A DNA stretch of 56,285 nucleotides from Alloalcanivorax balearicus MACL04 (GTDB lineage Bacteria; Pseudomonadota; Gammaproteobacteria; Pseudomonadales; Alcanivoracaceae): contig NZ_ARXS01000030.1 in NCBI RefSeq assembly GCF_025532145.1, positions 1 to 56,285 on the forward strand, written 5' to 3'. Below the pieces are notes generated by a model. That model did not search any database. It was not told where the DNA came from and saw nothing but the letters and a program-made list of their open reading frames with translations. The position numbers were made by a program, and so were the translations under genes. Positions 36,542 through 45,347 of this stretch are shown here, one piece after another; positions within the stretch are counted from its first letter, which is position 1, and each line of letters starts with the position of its first letter.

Positions 36542-37252
36542 TCAGGAATCGGGCTTAACGGTTTGGGCACGGGTGGCGGGCTGCCCCACGGAGGCCGGAG
36601 AACCGGCCTTCGCGCCGCTTCCGCGGGCGCTGCCAGCCCCCGGACTGGCGGCGCCCCCTCGCTGGGCAGCCTGCCCGATCCCGGCCCTCCCGCTGGGCGC
36701 GGGCGCCTGACCACTTTGCAACCGGCTGGTGCGATGCACATGCACGGTGACCGCGGCGGAGCGTTTAAGCTCCTGGCCTTCCTGGTCCAGCACGCGCGCC
36801 ACCAGCACATGACTGCCCCGTTCCGGATCCCGCAGCGCGGTTCCGGACAGGGGCTTGCCATTATCCAGAATCTCCAGCCGGTGCCCGGCCTGCAGAGCCG
36901 GTTCCAACGCCACCTCCACACTGATCGCCCCCTCCGGATTGCGCACGGTGGCATTCGGCTGCGGGGAAACGATCGCCAGACGCTGGTAGCCCCCGAAGAC
37001 CGGCTGCGACGACTCAGGCGGTTCGGCCAGCGGCCGGGCCCGTTGCGGCCCCGGCACGGTATTGGTGGGGCCGATGCGTACAGCCTCGGCGTCGCGGCCC
37101 TCCGGCGGTGCGTCGGTGAACGTTACGTTGCCGTGTTCATCGACACTACGGAAGATCGTCTCGCCTCGGGTTTCCGGCACAGCATCGGCCCGCGCCGAGA
37201 CAGCGGCGCAGACACCCATAAAAGTGATCAATAGAACGGTGGTGGTTTTCAT
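36542..37252 (-). CDS. DUF4124 exported protein
   Basis: A 236-residue predicted periplasmic protein. The signal peptide occupies about residues 1-22. It is followed by the DUF4124 motif IFRSVDEHGNVTFTDAPPEG, then a probable beta-sandwich (about 85-165: LAIVSPQPNATVRNPEGAISV, LEILDNGKPLSG). The tail from ~175 is low-complexity Gly/Ala/Pro/Ser-rich, probably disordered. Function is unknown. Its position between glnA and glnL is conserved in relatives, but a link with nitrogen control is not evident from the sequence. Confidence 0.82.
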   Translation of the reverse strand: MKTTTVLLITFMGVCAAVSARADAVPETRGETIFRSVDEHGNVTFTDAPPEGRDAEAVRIGPTNTVPGPQRARPLAEPPESSQPVFGGYQRLAIVSPQPNATVRNPEGAISVEVALEPALQAGHRLEILDNGKPLSGTALRDPERGSHVLVARVLDQEGQELKRSAAVTVHVHRTSRLQSGQAPAPSGRAGIGQAAQRGGAASPGAGSARGSGAKAGSPASVGQPATRAQTVKPDS

Positions 37253-37352
37253 ACGGTCCTTCTCCCCCCAAGAGACACGACTTTGATTCTGACCGCACCG
37301 GAACGGGGAGAAAAGGGTCTGGGGCACACTAGAGGAACAACGGTGGTGGAGG

Positions 37353-37690
37353 CTCCATCGGGGAGGCGGGTCTGCACGGAGACCTTTCGGAACAGGAACC
37401 CACACTCCCCATCCCACCGTGGTTCCTCGGGCGGCTAGAAGGACACCCTGCTTTTCGGCTCCGCTTCGAGGTACTCGGCAAGTGCAGGAGTTCTTCTGGC
37501 CTTGGGGACATAAATTCGGAGGTTGCTACAACGCCGCTGTGGGAGCTTGCCTGCAAGCGAATTTTTTGGCCCCGAGAGCCAGTTCGCTTGCGGGCAAGCT
37601 CCCACAGCGGCTTCGTAGCCCCTTCTGTGCCAGCGATCGACGTTGCTAGAGCCCGGAAGGCCTCCGTACAGACCCGTGCCCCCGATGGAG
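37353..37690. repeat. outer inverted repeat enclosing a REP palindrome
   Basis: The arms 37353-37390 and 37653-37690 match as reverse complements at 32 of 38 positions by hand alignment, starting with an identical ten-base block CTCCATCGGG. They are 262 bases apart. No open frame resembling a transposase lies between them. Confidence 0.65.
37533..37611. repeat. REP-like palindrome, copy 1
   Basis: Two 29-base arms (37533-37561 and 37583-37611) differ at one position and enclose a 21-base loop. The arm core GCTGTGGGAGCTTGC is shared with the copy at 55132-55191 and resembles palindromic REP elements of Pseudomonas. It could act as a transcription or mRNA-end barrier. Confidence 0.85.
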
Positions 37691-37728
37691 ACACCCATTC
37701 CCGCTATTCCGTGATGAACCACAAAAAA

Positions 37729-37748
37729 GGCCCCGCCGGAGCGGGGCC
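37729..37748 (-). terminator. intrinsic terminator of glnA
   Basis: An 8-bp perfect stem (GGCCCCGC / GCGGGGCC) with a four-base loop is followed on the minus strand by six T residues. It lies about 27 bases beyond the glnA stop codon. Confidence 0.92.
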
Positions 37749-37774
37749 TCGCAACTGCCGGGAACTTGGGATTC

Positions 37775-39181
37775 TTAGCAGCTGTAGTACATGTCAAACT
37801 CGACCGGGTGCGGGGTCATGTTCAGGCGTTCAATCTCCCCACGCTTGAGCTCGATGTAGGCATCCAGCATATCCTTGGTGAACACGTCACCCGCCATCAG
37901 GAACTCGTAGTCCGCTTCCAGGCAATCCAGAGCCATGGTCAGGGTATGAGCCACGGTCGGGATACCCTTGGCTTCCTCGGCCGGCAGATCGTACAGATCC
38001 TTGTCCATGGCATCGCCCGGGTGCATCTTGTTCTTGATGCCGTCCAGGCCGGCCATCAGCAGCGCCGCGAAACACAGGTACGGGTTGGCGGACGGATCCG
38101 GGAAGCGCGCCTCGATACGACGGGCTTTCGGGCTGTTCACCCACGGAATCCGGATGGAAGCGGAACGGTTACGGGCGGAGTACGCCAGCATTACCGGCGC
38201 TTCGAAACCGGGCACCAGACGCTTGTAGGAGTTGGTGGAACCGTTGGTGAAGGCGTTGATGGCGCGAGCGTGCTTGATGATACCGCCGATGAAGTACAGC
38301 GCTTCCTCGGACAGTCCCGCGTAGCTGTCGCCGGCAAACAGGTTCTTGCCGTCTTTGGCCAGGGACACGTGCACGTGCATACCGGAACCGTTGTCACCGA
38401 TCAGCGGCTTGGGCATGAAGGTGGCGGTTTTACCGTAGGCGTGCGCCACGTTGTGGACGCAATACTTCAGGATCTGCACTTCGTCTGCCTTGGCGGTCAG
38501 GGTGTTGGCGCCAACACCGATCTCGCACTGGCCAGCGGTGCCCACTTCGTGGTGGTGCACTTCTATTTCCAGGCCCATCTGCTCCATGGCGGCGCACATG
38601 GCGGCGCGCAGGTCGTGCAGGGAATCCACCGGCGGCACCGGGAAGTAGCCGCCTTTCACGCCCGGACGGTGACCGATGTTGTTCTTCTCGAACTCATCGG
38701 CGGACACCCAGGCTGCTTCTTCGGAATAGATGTTGTACATGGCGCCGGACATGTCGGACTTCCATTGTACGGAATCGAATACGAAGAATTCCGGCTCCGG
38801 ACCGAACAGGGCGCTGTCGGCGATGCCGGTGGACTTCAGGTATTCCTCGGCGCGCTGAGCCACGGAACGGGGATCGCGCTCGTAGCCCTGCATGGTGGAG
38901 GGCTCGACGATGGTGCAACGCAGGTTCAGGGTGGTAACGTCGGTGAACGGATCGATCACCGCGGAACTGTCGTCCGGCATCATGATCATGTCGGACTCGT
39001 TGATACCTTTCCAGCCAGCGATGGAAGAACCATCGAACATCTTGCCGTCCTGGAAGAAGTCTTCGTCCACTTCCGAACTCGGGATGGTGACGTGCTGCTC
39101 CTTACCCCGGCTATCGGTAAAACGCAGATCGACCCACTTCACGTCGTTATCTTTGATCAGCTTCAGCGTCTTTTCAGACAT
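37775..39181 (-). CDS. glnA: glutamine synthetase, type I
   Basis: Makes glutamine from glutamate, ammonia and ATP; it forms a dodecamer in the cytosol. It has 468 residues. Typical blocks are [33 protein letters not shown], the ATP-site stretch [20 protein letters not shown] and the adenylylation-site context DLYDLPAEE near residue 398, so it should be controlled by GlnE (also in this window). The ATG at 39181 was chosen over a longer frame. Transcription should depend on sigma-54 and NtrC, given the sites at 39292-39414. Confidence 0.97.
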   Translation of the reverse strand: MSEKTLKLIKDNDVKWVDLRFTDSRGKEQHVTIPSSEVDEDFFQDGKMFDGSSIAGWKGINESDMIMMPDDSSAVIDPFTDVTTLNLRCTIVEPSTMQGYERDPRSVAQRAEEYLKSTGIADSALFGPEPEFFVFDSVQWKSDMSGAMYNIYSEEAAWVSADEFEKNNIGHRPGVKGGYFPVPPVDSLHDLRAAMCAAMEQMGLEIEVHHHEVGTAGQCEIGVGANTLTAKADEVQILKYCVHNVAHAYGKTATFMPKPLIGDNGSGMHVHVSLAKDGKNLFAGDSYAGLSEEALYFIGGIIKHARAINAFTNGSTNSYKRLVPGFEAPVMLAYSARNRSASIRIPWVNSPKARRIEARFPDPSANPYLCFAALLMAGLDGIKNKMHPGDAMDKDLYDLPAEEAKGIPTVAHTLTMALDCLEADYEFLMAGDVFTKDMLDAYIELKRGEIERLNMTPHPVEFDMYYSC

Positions 39182-39291
39182 TGTAGAACGTCCTCCTGGA
39201 ACGGGTATGTGTCTGGCATTCAGTGGTATCGGCGGGCCGACCACTCGAAGCCGCTATTCTCGGGCACTCGGCCCCGCATGCCAATAGGAGA

Positions 39292-39306
39292 GCAAATTAC
39301 GTGCCA
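39292..39306 (-). promoter_or_regulatory. sigma-54 promoter of glnA
   Basis: On the minus strand TGGCAC-N5-TTGC is a perfect match to the -24/-12 consensus. The -12 GC lies about 112 bases ahead of the start codon, so the leader should be about 100 bases. Confidence 0.93.
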
Positions 39307-39367
39307 GCCCTTTTTTAGCGCATCCGGGCCATAACGCCCCGAAATCGGCCGGAATATCCGGGCAGAA

Positions 39368-39384
39368 AGCACCAATACTGTGCA
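39368..39384. promoter_or_regulatory. NtrC binding site (proximal)
   Basis: AGCACC-N5-TGTGCA matches 10 of the 12 conserved positions of the palindrome TGCACC-N5-GGTGCA. Its centre is about 95 bases upstream of the predicted glnA transcription start. Confidence 0.8.
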
Positions 39385-39397
39385 GTCTCAATAAAAA

Positions 39398-39414
39398 TGC
39401 ACCATTAAAGTGCA
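39398..39414. promoter_or_regulatory. NtrC binding site (distal, overlaps tusA-like stop)
   Basis: TGCACC-N5-AGTGCA matches 11 of 12 conserved positions. It is centred 30 bases (about three helical turns) from the proximal site, an arrangement suited to NtrC oligomers. The stop codon of the TusA-family gene (39405-39407) lies inside it. Confidence 0.88.
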
Positions 39415-39647
39415 ATCGAGGGTTCGCCAATCTCAAGCGTCACCCTCACCTCATGCCCCTCTTCCCGGGTTTCCAGCACCGTATGTCCATTGATCCGGCA
39501 CCAGGCGGGAATGTCGTTGAGCGCCCCCGGGTCGGTACAGATCACCGTCAGGGTATCGCCTTGCCGGAGTGCGTTCACTTGATTCTGGGTTTTGATCACC
39601 GGCATCGGACACAGCAGCCGGCGGGCGTCCAGTTCGTGATGGCTCAT
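39405..39647 (-). CDS. TusA-family sulfur carrier protein
   Basis: An 80-residue small protein with the TusA signature DARRLLCPMPVIKTQNQVN; the Cys would carry a persulfide. It begins two bases after the stop of a PP-loop tRNA-thiolase-like gene, so it probably hands sulfur to that enzyme. The second ATG (39647) was chosen because it follows that stop; an upstream ATG would overlap by 13 bases. Whether it is the cell's main TusA or a dedicated paralogue cannot be said. Confidence 0.85.
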   Translation of the reverse strand: MSHHELDARRLLCPMPVIKTQNQVNALRQGDTLTVICTDPGALNDIPAWCRINGHTVLETREEGHEVRVTLEIGEPSIAL

Positions 39648-39649
39648 GG

Positions 39650-40735
39650 TTACACCATCCATTCCGGCGACACCTGATCCGGCGTCGCCGGCCGGACCGG
39701 CAACTGACGGACCACGCCGCCGGGATCGCGCACTTCCACCACCACCTCGTCATCGGTTCGCCCCTTGGAATAACGAGCGACGATGGCGGCCGCCTGGCGC
39801 AGTTCGTCGTCGGACGCCAGCTTGCCGTCGATCAGAGCCAGCGGTCCCGGGCAGCTTGACGTGGTGATGCTGGTGAACTGATATCGATAGCCTTCCAGGA
39901 AGCGATTCTCCCCCTCCTCGCGGCTGATGATCAGCTTGTAGTGCGGCGCCGGGCGGATATGCCGCCCGACCTTCAGCAGCATGATGTCATCCAGTTCGTA
40001 ACGCCGTTCGTTACGAGCCTGCCACAGATCCGCCAGCTTGCGCGAATAGGACTCATCGGTAAGGAAGCAGCAGCCGCCGGCGGGCTGGGCGAAGTCATCC
40101 AGGCCAAAGCGCTTGGCCAGCGCCATTTGCGGCTTGCGGTTACGGCCGGAAAAGTCGTGCAATTGGCCGCGATCCACCCAGCCTTCCCGTTCCGGCAGGG
40201 TCTCCGGCAGGTTCTTGGCGCTGAGCGGACGCAACAGGCGGTCATCGGCACCGGATTCGCGGCTGATGATCGGCATGGTTTCCTTGCGCTGGCTCTTGGG
40301 ACGCTGCCCCACCACCTCACCGGTGATGATGAAGTCGAACCCCTTCTCGCCAGCCAGTTCCCGAGCCTTGTTCAGCATCAGGGTGGCCTTGTTGACCATG
40401 AAAATCTTGCAGTCCAGGCAGGGATTCAGATTGGCGCCATAGCCGTGTTTCGGATTGAGCACCACATCCTTGTACTCTTCCGAAATATCCACGATATGCA
40501 GTTTTATACCCAACTGTTCAGCGACCCAAAGCGCATTGTTACGCTTGTTTTTGTCCTTGTCCTTTTTGCGGATGGCGTGAGTATGGCCTTCCACACAGAA
40601 GCCGGTGAAGAAATTCACCCCTTCGACGTGGATGCCTTGTTCCTGCATGACTTTCACCGCCAGCATGGAGTCCAGGCCGCCGGAAACCAGGGCGATGGCG
40701 CGTCGTTGCAGCGTTTGAGGGGCTGACTCGGTCAT
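39650..40735 (-). CDS. PP-loop tRNA thiolase-like protein with C-terminal NFACT-R-like domain
   Basis: A 361-residue cytosolic enzyme of the MnmA/ThiI-like PP-loop group. The adenylation loop is SGGLDS (residues 18-23). Conserved Cys pairs occur at 106/109 (NPCLDCK) and 222/223 (GGCCFL), as expected for thiolation. A lysine-rich stretch (KKDKDKNKR, about 57-65) may contact RNA. The part from ~235 resembles the NFACT-R domain found behind such PP-loops. It probably thiolates tRNA using sulfur from the adjacent TusA-like protein. The locus position corresponds to thiI in P. aeruginosa, but no THUMP domain is present, so I do not call it ThiI. Confidence 0.75.
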   Translation of the reverse strand: MTESAPQTLQRRAIALVSGGLDSMLAVKVMQEQGIHVEGVNFFTGFCVEGHTHAIRKKDKDKNKRNNALWVAEQLGIKLHIVDISEEYKDVVLNPKHGYGANLNPCLDCKIFMVNKATLMLNKARELAGEKGFDFIITGEVVGQRPKSQRKETMPIISRESGADDRLLRPLSAKNLPETLPEREGWVDRGQLHDFSGRNRKPQMALAKRFGLDDFAQPAGGCCFLTDESYSRKLADLWQARNERRYELDDIMLLKVGRHIRPAPHYKLIISREEGENRFLEGYRYQFTSITTSSCPGPLALIDGKLASDDELRQAAAIVARYSKGRTDDEVVVEVRDPGGVVRQLPVRPATPDQVSPEWMV

Positions 40736-40816
40736 AGGGCGGCTCGCGTGCCGGTCAAAAAGTGGGCGACGGAGTATAGCAAACCCGACCCGGGTAACAC
40801 TATCCGTGCCGACGCC

Positions 40817-42667
40817 TCAACGGCCGCCCGAAAAGAATCGGGACATATCCCCCAGCACGTCCACCAGCCGGCTCTGGAGCCGGGCCATCACCTCGTCCTC
40901 GTCTTTCACCGGAGTGTCGTCGGCATGGCTGACCGCCATCTCGAACAAACCGCCGGCGCGCACTGGCATCGCCACCTTGTATTCCGGCCCAAGGTACGCC
41001 ACCGCATCCCAGCTCGCCGCCAGACGATAGCGGTCGGCGCGCACCTGATCCAGCGGCACGCCCACGGCGTAGTCCTTCGGCTCGTTCTCCACTCCCAGAC
41101 GGCTTAGCAAAGTTGGAGCCAGGTCCAGATGGCTGGTGGGCTTGTCCACCACCGCCGGCACGATGCCCGGGCCGGCCAGCACCAGAGGCACGTGGATCTG
41201 CTGATTATGAAACTCGGAATTGTGTCCCCAGCGGCCGTTTTCCATGAACTCCTCACCATGATCACCGGTGATCACCAGGATTGTATTGTCCAGCAGGTTG
41301 CGCTCGGTCATGCCGTCCAGCAGCTTGCCCAGTTGCTGGTCCAGATGATGAGAGGCGTTCACATAGCGGTTAAAAATGCCGTTGATGTCCTGTTCCAGAT
41401 CCATGGTGGCGTAGTTGAAATTCTTCAGATAATCCGGCCGGATCACGCTTTCCTCAGGGAAGTAATAGCGTGCGTGAGGGGACTCGAAAAACAGAAAACC
41501 GAAGAACGGTTCCGCCGCGTCCCGTTGATCCAGAAACGCCAGCATGCGATCCACGTTGCGGCGATCCCGCTGCCAGCCGGGCCCCTCCTCGTCGCTGTGC
41601 AACAGGGACTCGGGGACACCGGCGAAGACCGTTTTGTCGAATTCCGGGTAGCTGAATCGCGCACTGGTATAAAGGCCCATCCGGTACCCCCGGCGCTGCA
41701 TCTCACTCATCAGCAACGGCGGCTGGCGCGCATCCAGAAAGGCGAACCAGTAATTACCCGGCAGCCCATAAAACAGGGAAAAGATGCCCATGCGGGTGCC
41801 GTTGCCCCCGCTGTAGTGATCGGTGAAGCGGATCCCCCTCTGTTCGGCGAAGCGCCACAGATTGGGCATGATTTCCGGCGTCAGCATATCCCAGCGCAGG
41901 GATTCCGCCACCAGCACCATGATATTGGGGGAAGGCGCGTCCGCGGCCACCCGGAGGGCTTCCCGCGGGTAATGCAGGCGACCCTGATCGGCCACGTCCA
42001 GCTTATTGCTGGTCCGCACCGGTTCGACCCCCAAGGCGATGGCGGCACTACGAAAAGTGGTGGGCTGGTAAAACGGCACCGCATGGGAGGCGTTGAGCAC
42101 CGGCCGGTAAGCCAGCAAATGCGCGGTGCCGTAGGCTGCCCGTTCCCCCAACATACAAAGCAGCAATGCCGTGGCCATCCACCCCCACCGCAAACGCGGA
42201 ACCGGTTTACGCAGGCTCCAAAACAGCAAGGCGACTTCGACCACCACCACCGCCAGTGCGAACACTACGAAGGAGAGTACCGCGTCCGGACCACCGCCCA
42301 TGGAGGTGAAGCCCCCCGGCGTGGTCAACAGATTCCAGACGAAGCCGTTGAGATGGAAGCCATAGAGATCATGGATCTGGCCGTCCACCAGTAACAGCAG
42401 CAACATCAGAGCGCTGCCGATTACCGCCACGCCGTACCCCGGCCAACGTCCGAGAAGGCGCGCCAGCAGGGACAGGATCAGAGGCGGCAGCAGGAACACA
42501 AAAGCGTAACCCACCAACGCCACCAGCAGGAAGAGCAGGCTCCAGGCACTACCAGGCTGTATCAGTGCCTGCCTCGCCACATACAGGCAGGCAGCAAGAA
42601 TAAGCAGGTAATTAACCAGGAAAAAACGCCGCCAGGGCGCGGGGGAAGGACGGGGTGTTTGTGTCAT
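40817..42667 (-). CDS. DUF3413 sulfatase-fold inner-membrane protein (YejM/PbgA-like)
   Basis: A 616-residue protein. The N-terminal ~200 residues have five hydrophobic helices. A periplasmic alkaline-phosphatase/sulfatase-like domain follows (NIMVLVAESLRWDMLTPEIM, GNGTRMGIFSLFYGLPG, ITGDHGEEFMENG). The helix region contains DLYGFHLNGFVWNLLTTPGG, typical of DUF3413. In E. coli the homologue YejM (PbgA/LapC) senses periplasmic LPS and adjusts LpxC turnover through LapB. A similar role here would fit a window rich in LPS genes, but it is inferred from family. Confidence 0.85.
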   Translation of the reverse strand: MTQTPRPSPAPWRRFFLVNYLLILAACLYVARQALIQPGSAWSLLFLLVALVGYAFVFLLPPLILSLLARLLGRWPGYGVAVIGSALMLLLLLVDGQIHDLYGFHLNGFVWNLLTTPGGFTSMGGGPDAVLSFVVFALAVVVVEVALLFWSLRKPVPRLRWGWMATALLLCMLGERAAYGTAHLLAYRPVLNASHAVPFYQPTTFRSAAIALGVEPVRTSNKLDVADQGRLHYPREALRVAADAPSPNIMVLVAESLRWDMLTPEIMPNLWRFAEQRGIRFTDHYSGGNGTRMGIFSLFYGLPGNYWFAFLDARQPPLLMSEMQRRGYRMGLYTSARFSYPEFDKTVFAGVPESLLHSDEEGPGWQRDRRNVDRMLAFLDQRDAAEPFFGFLFFESPHARYYFPEESVIRPDYLKNFNYATMDLEQDINGIFNRYVNASHHLDQQLGKLLDGMTERNLLDNTILVITGDHGEEFMENGRWGHNSEFHNQQIHVPLVLAGPGIVPAVVDKPTSHLDLAPTLLSRLGVENEPKDYAVGVPLDQVRADRYRLAASWDAVAYLGPEYKVAMPVRAGGLFEMAVSHADDTPVKDEDEVMARLQSRLVDVLGDMSRFFSGGR

Positions 42668-42797
42668 CGACCAGGCTCGCCAGGGGTGTAAATCCTGACA
42701 AGCCTAGACACAAAAACTTAATCAAAGCTTAATGTTGATGGCCACCGCCCACGTCAGCCCTCTTCGGACCGCCACGGGAGAGGCTTCGGAAAGGCGG

Positions 42798-43796
42798 CTA
42801 TTCCGTGACCGTATCCGGCGGCTCCGGGGTCGCCACCGCAAAATGGTGTTTAGCGAACAGCACCCTCTGCTCCACCGACTCCTCGCCATCATCCTTGCCG
42901 CGCTGTTCCAAATGGCGTTCAACGATGCCACAGCGGCGTAGTAATCCATCGTCATTGGCAATCTGGATATTGAGGCCGGGACGGGCATTCAGTTCCAGCA
43001 TCATCGGCCCCTTGTGCTTGTCCAGCACCAGGTCCACACCGAGATACCCCAACCCGGCAAGGTCATAGCAGCGCGCCGCCAGCGCCAGACACTCCTCCCA
43101 ATCCGGAATGGTGACGCCCGCCACCGGATGCGCGGTATCGGGATGGCGGTCGATTTTCAGGTTGTGCCAGGTGCCTGCCAGGGTCACGCCGGTGGCGATG
43201 TCCACACCCACGCCGATGGCGCCCTGGTGCAGATTGGCCTTGCCATCGGACTGCCGGGTAGGCAGACGCAGCATGGCGAACACCGGATAGCCCTTGAGTA
43301 CGATGATGCGTACATCCGGCACCCCGCCGATGCTGATGCGGTCAAACAGGTCGGTGGAACGGACCCGGTATTCAATCAGCGCGCGATCACGATGACCGCC
43401 CAGGGAATAGATGCCGGAGATGATCCCGGAAATGTGAAACTCCATCTCCTCGGGGCTGACCATGCGACCGGAGACCGTACGGTAATAGCCCTCGAAGCGA
43501 TCGGAGATGACCATGATGCCGTCACCGCCTGCGCCCTGGGAGGGTTTGATGACGAAATCCCCATGGGTTTCCACGATCTCCGCCACTTTGCCGATGCCCT
43601 GCTCGGTCTCGATGATGCCGTACATATCCGGCGCCCGGATACCAGCGTCCAGCGCCAGCTTCTTGGTGCGGATTTTGTCGTCCACCAGCGGGTACAAACG
43701 GCGATCATTGTAACGCAGCACATAATCGCCGTTACGCTGGTTGATGCCCATCACGCCGCGCCGCCGCAGAGCACGCCAGGTTTTTACCCCGAACAT
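42798..43796 (-). CDS. alpha-L-glutamate ligase-like ATP-grasp protein
   Basis: A 332-residue RimK-related ATP-grasp enzyme. It has RRRGVMGINQRNGDYVLRYN at the N-terminus, the ATP site DFVIKPSQGAGGDGIMVI and the metal-binding LELNARPGLNIQIAN. Enzymes of this class form amide bonds, often adding amino acids to a peptide or small molecule; the substrate here is unknown. It follows the 7TM protein gene with no intervening base, and with the retropepsin-like gene makes a three-gene set seen in many gammaproteobacteria. The C-terminal ~40 residues are charged and probably flexible. Confidence 0.85.
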   Translation of the reverse strand: MFGVKTWRALRRRGVMGINQRNGDYVLRYNDRRLYPLVDDKIRTKKLALDAGIRAPDMYGIIETEQGIGKVAEIVETHGDFVIKPSQGAGGDGIMVISDRFEGYYRTVSGRMVSPEEMEFHISGIISGIYSLGGHRDRALIEYRVRSTDLFDRISIGGVPDVRIIVLKGYPVFAMLRLPTRQSDGKANLHQGAIGVGVDIATGVTLAGTWHNLKIDRHPDTAHPVAGVTIPDWEECLALAARCYDLAGLGYLGVDLVLDKHKGPMMLELNARPGLNIQIANDDGLLRRCGIVERHLEQRGKDDGEESVEQRVLFAKHHFAVATPEPPDTVTE

Positions 43797-45338
43797 TCAG
43801 CGCCCCTCTTCGGTCATGGCCCGGAAGCGGACCAGTTCAGCGAGCCGGTAGCCGCGATAGTGGCCCATGAACACCATGAACGCGGCCAGCACCAGGAGGA
43901 TGCCCGGGAAGGTAAAGACCAGATAGACCAGCGGACTCCACACCATCAACAAGTGACTGAGAATCGCCACCACCAAGGTGCCGATGGCCACTTTCATGGA
44001 CTGCGGCCCGCCCCGCTCTTCCCAGACAATGGACATCCGCTCGATCACCATGGTCAGAATCACCATCGGGAACAGCGCCACCGACAGCCCTACTTCCAGG
44101 CCCAGCTTGTAGCTGAACAAGCTGATCAGCCCGATCAGGATCACCACGAAGGTCAGCACCACCGACAACCGTGCCATCAACTGCAACTTGAGATGTTCCA
44201 GATACGATCGTAACGACAGGCCGATGGTGGTGATGAAGGTGAACAGAATGACTCCCCACACCACCTGGGTCTCACGGAATGCCAGGGCGATCAGCACCGG
44301 TGTGAAAGTACCGAGGGTCTCCACGCCAATCAGGCTGCGCATCAACAGCACCAGCAGCACCCCCACCGGAATCATGATCAGGATCCGGTGGAGCTGTTGT
44401 ACCGGTAGCGGCAAATCATAGAGCGAGAAATCGATGAAGCTGGAAACATCCTGGGAACTCAGCGTCTGCGCCAGTTGCAGAGCGCTCATCTCATTCTGGT
44501 GAACGCTGAACTTCACCTCCGCGTTACGGCCACCATCCAGGTTGTACAGGGGGGCCTGCCCGCTCCACCAAACCAGACGGTCCTCCGGCAGCCCCTGCTG
44601 ACCGGTATTGGGGTTGAAATACAACCAGGCGTTGCCGTTGTAGGAACGCAGCCATAGCTCCGGCTGCTGATTCTGCACCTCGGACAGACGCAGGGTGTAC
44701 ACCGGCTCCGCCGGGATGTGCGCCACCGCCAGCAGCAGATCCACCACCCGGGCCCGGTTCTCCGGCGCCATGTTCCCGCCCAGCAACAACCGCACATTAT
44801 CGTTGTCGTCGCGGCTGTTGACCCGTTTGATGGTCTCGCTGATAAAGGTTTCGATGTCCGCGGAATGCTGACGAATCGGCGCCAGCAGAGCGTCGGCGGC
44901 CACTTTTTCCGGCCCGGACAGCGTCGGGCTGGGACGGAATTGCGGTCCTGGTTCCTTCGCCTGGCCGCCGGGCTCGGCGAAACGGGGAGTGATCAGCAAC
45001 CGGTAATACAGGCTCTGCTGGCCCTCTACCCGGCGGCTGGACCAGGTCACTACCCGGTTGCCTCCCTCACGACTGACGTTGACGCCATAGTTATTGGAAA
45101 TGAAGCTTTCATTCAGGGTGGTGAAACCACTGTCCAGTGGCGGCACGAACATTCGCACCTTCACCGGGTGGTTACCCCTGGCCTGGAACTGGACCTGAGC
45201 ATCCACCACCCAGACCGGATCGGTCTCACTTTCGGTAAGCGGCACTTTCTGAATCAGAATCTGGTAGGCCATGCTGCCTATGCCCAGAACCAACAATGCC
45301 ACGGCCAGCAGCCGCGCGTGCAGTTTCACAGAACCCAT
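43797..45338 (-). CDS. inactive transglutaminase fused to 7TM domain
   Basis: A 513-residue membrane protein. An N-terminal anchor (about 8-30) precedes a periplasmic region that matches the inactive-transglutaminase family (VLLLAVAHIPAEPVYTLRL-type block, LRSYNGNAWLYFNPNTG). Seven hydrophobic helices from ~325 to 500 match the paired 7TM domain (GVLLVLLMRSLIGVETLGTF and later). The transglutaminase Cys appears to be lost, so it probably binds rather than cuts peptides. It likely works with the ATP-grasp ligase and retropepsin encoded on either side; gaps are 0 and 9 bases. Confidence 0.82.
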   Translation of the reverse strand: MGSVKLHARLLAVALLVLGIGSMAYQILIQKVPLTESETDPVWVVDAQVQFQARGNHPVKVRMFVPPLDSGFTTLNESFISNNYGVNVSREGGNRVVTWSSRRVEGQQSLYYRLLITPRFAEPGGQAKEPGPQFRPSPTLSGPEKVAADALLAPIRQHSADIETFISETIKRVNSRDDNDNVRLLLGGNMAPENRARVVDLLLAVAHIPAEPVYTLRLSEVQNQQPELWLRSYNGNAWLYFNPNTGQQGLPEDRLVWWSGQAPLYNLDGGRNAEVKFSVHQNEMSALQLAQTLSSQDVSSFIDFSLYDLPLPVQQLHRILIMIPVGVLLVLLMRSLIGVETLGTFTPVLIALAFRETQVVWGVILFTFITTIGLSLRSYLEHLKLQLMARLSVVLTFVVILIGLISLFSYKLGLEVGLSVALFPMVILTMVIERMSIVWEERGGPQSMKVAIGTLVVAILSHLLMVWSPLVYLVFTFPGILLVLAAFMVFMGHYRGYRLAELVRFRAMTEEGR

Positions 45339-45347
45339 GTTCCAGCC

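Larger units (their letters stand above)
37253..37774. other. 522-base gene-free region with nested inverted repeats
   Basis: Between the DUF4124 gene and glnA there is no credible gene; the open frames are translations of repeats. It contains a 38-bp outer inverted repeat (37353-37390 with 37653-37690), a REP-like palindrome inside it (37533-37611) and the glnA terminator (37729-37748). About 140 bases between the left outer arm and the palindrome are unexplained. Confidence 0.75.

Noticed and set aside
36406-36954. 182-residue reverse open frame overlapping the DUF4124 gene
   Set aside because: It is an alternative frame of the DUF4124 coding region without signal peptide or family match.
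37533-37611. CRISPR-like array suspected from repeated palindromes
   Set aside because: There are only isolated palindromes 18 kb apart, no regular spacers and no cas genes.
37329-37797. Small reverse open frames in the gap upstream of the glnA terminator
   Set aside because: They translate the palindrome and inverted repeats (TKPLWELA-type peptides), which are common false annotations over REP elements.
37766-39334. 522-residue forward open frame opposite glnA
   Set aside because: It is a shadow frame of a strongly codon-biased gene; glnA is unambiguous.
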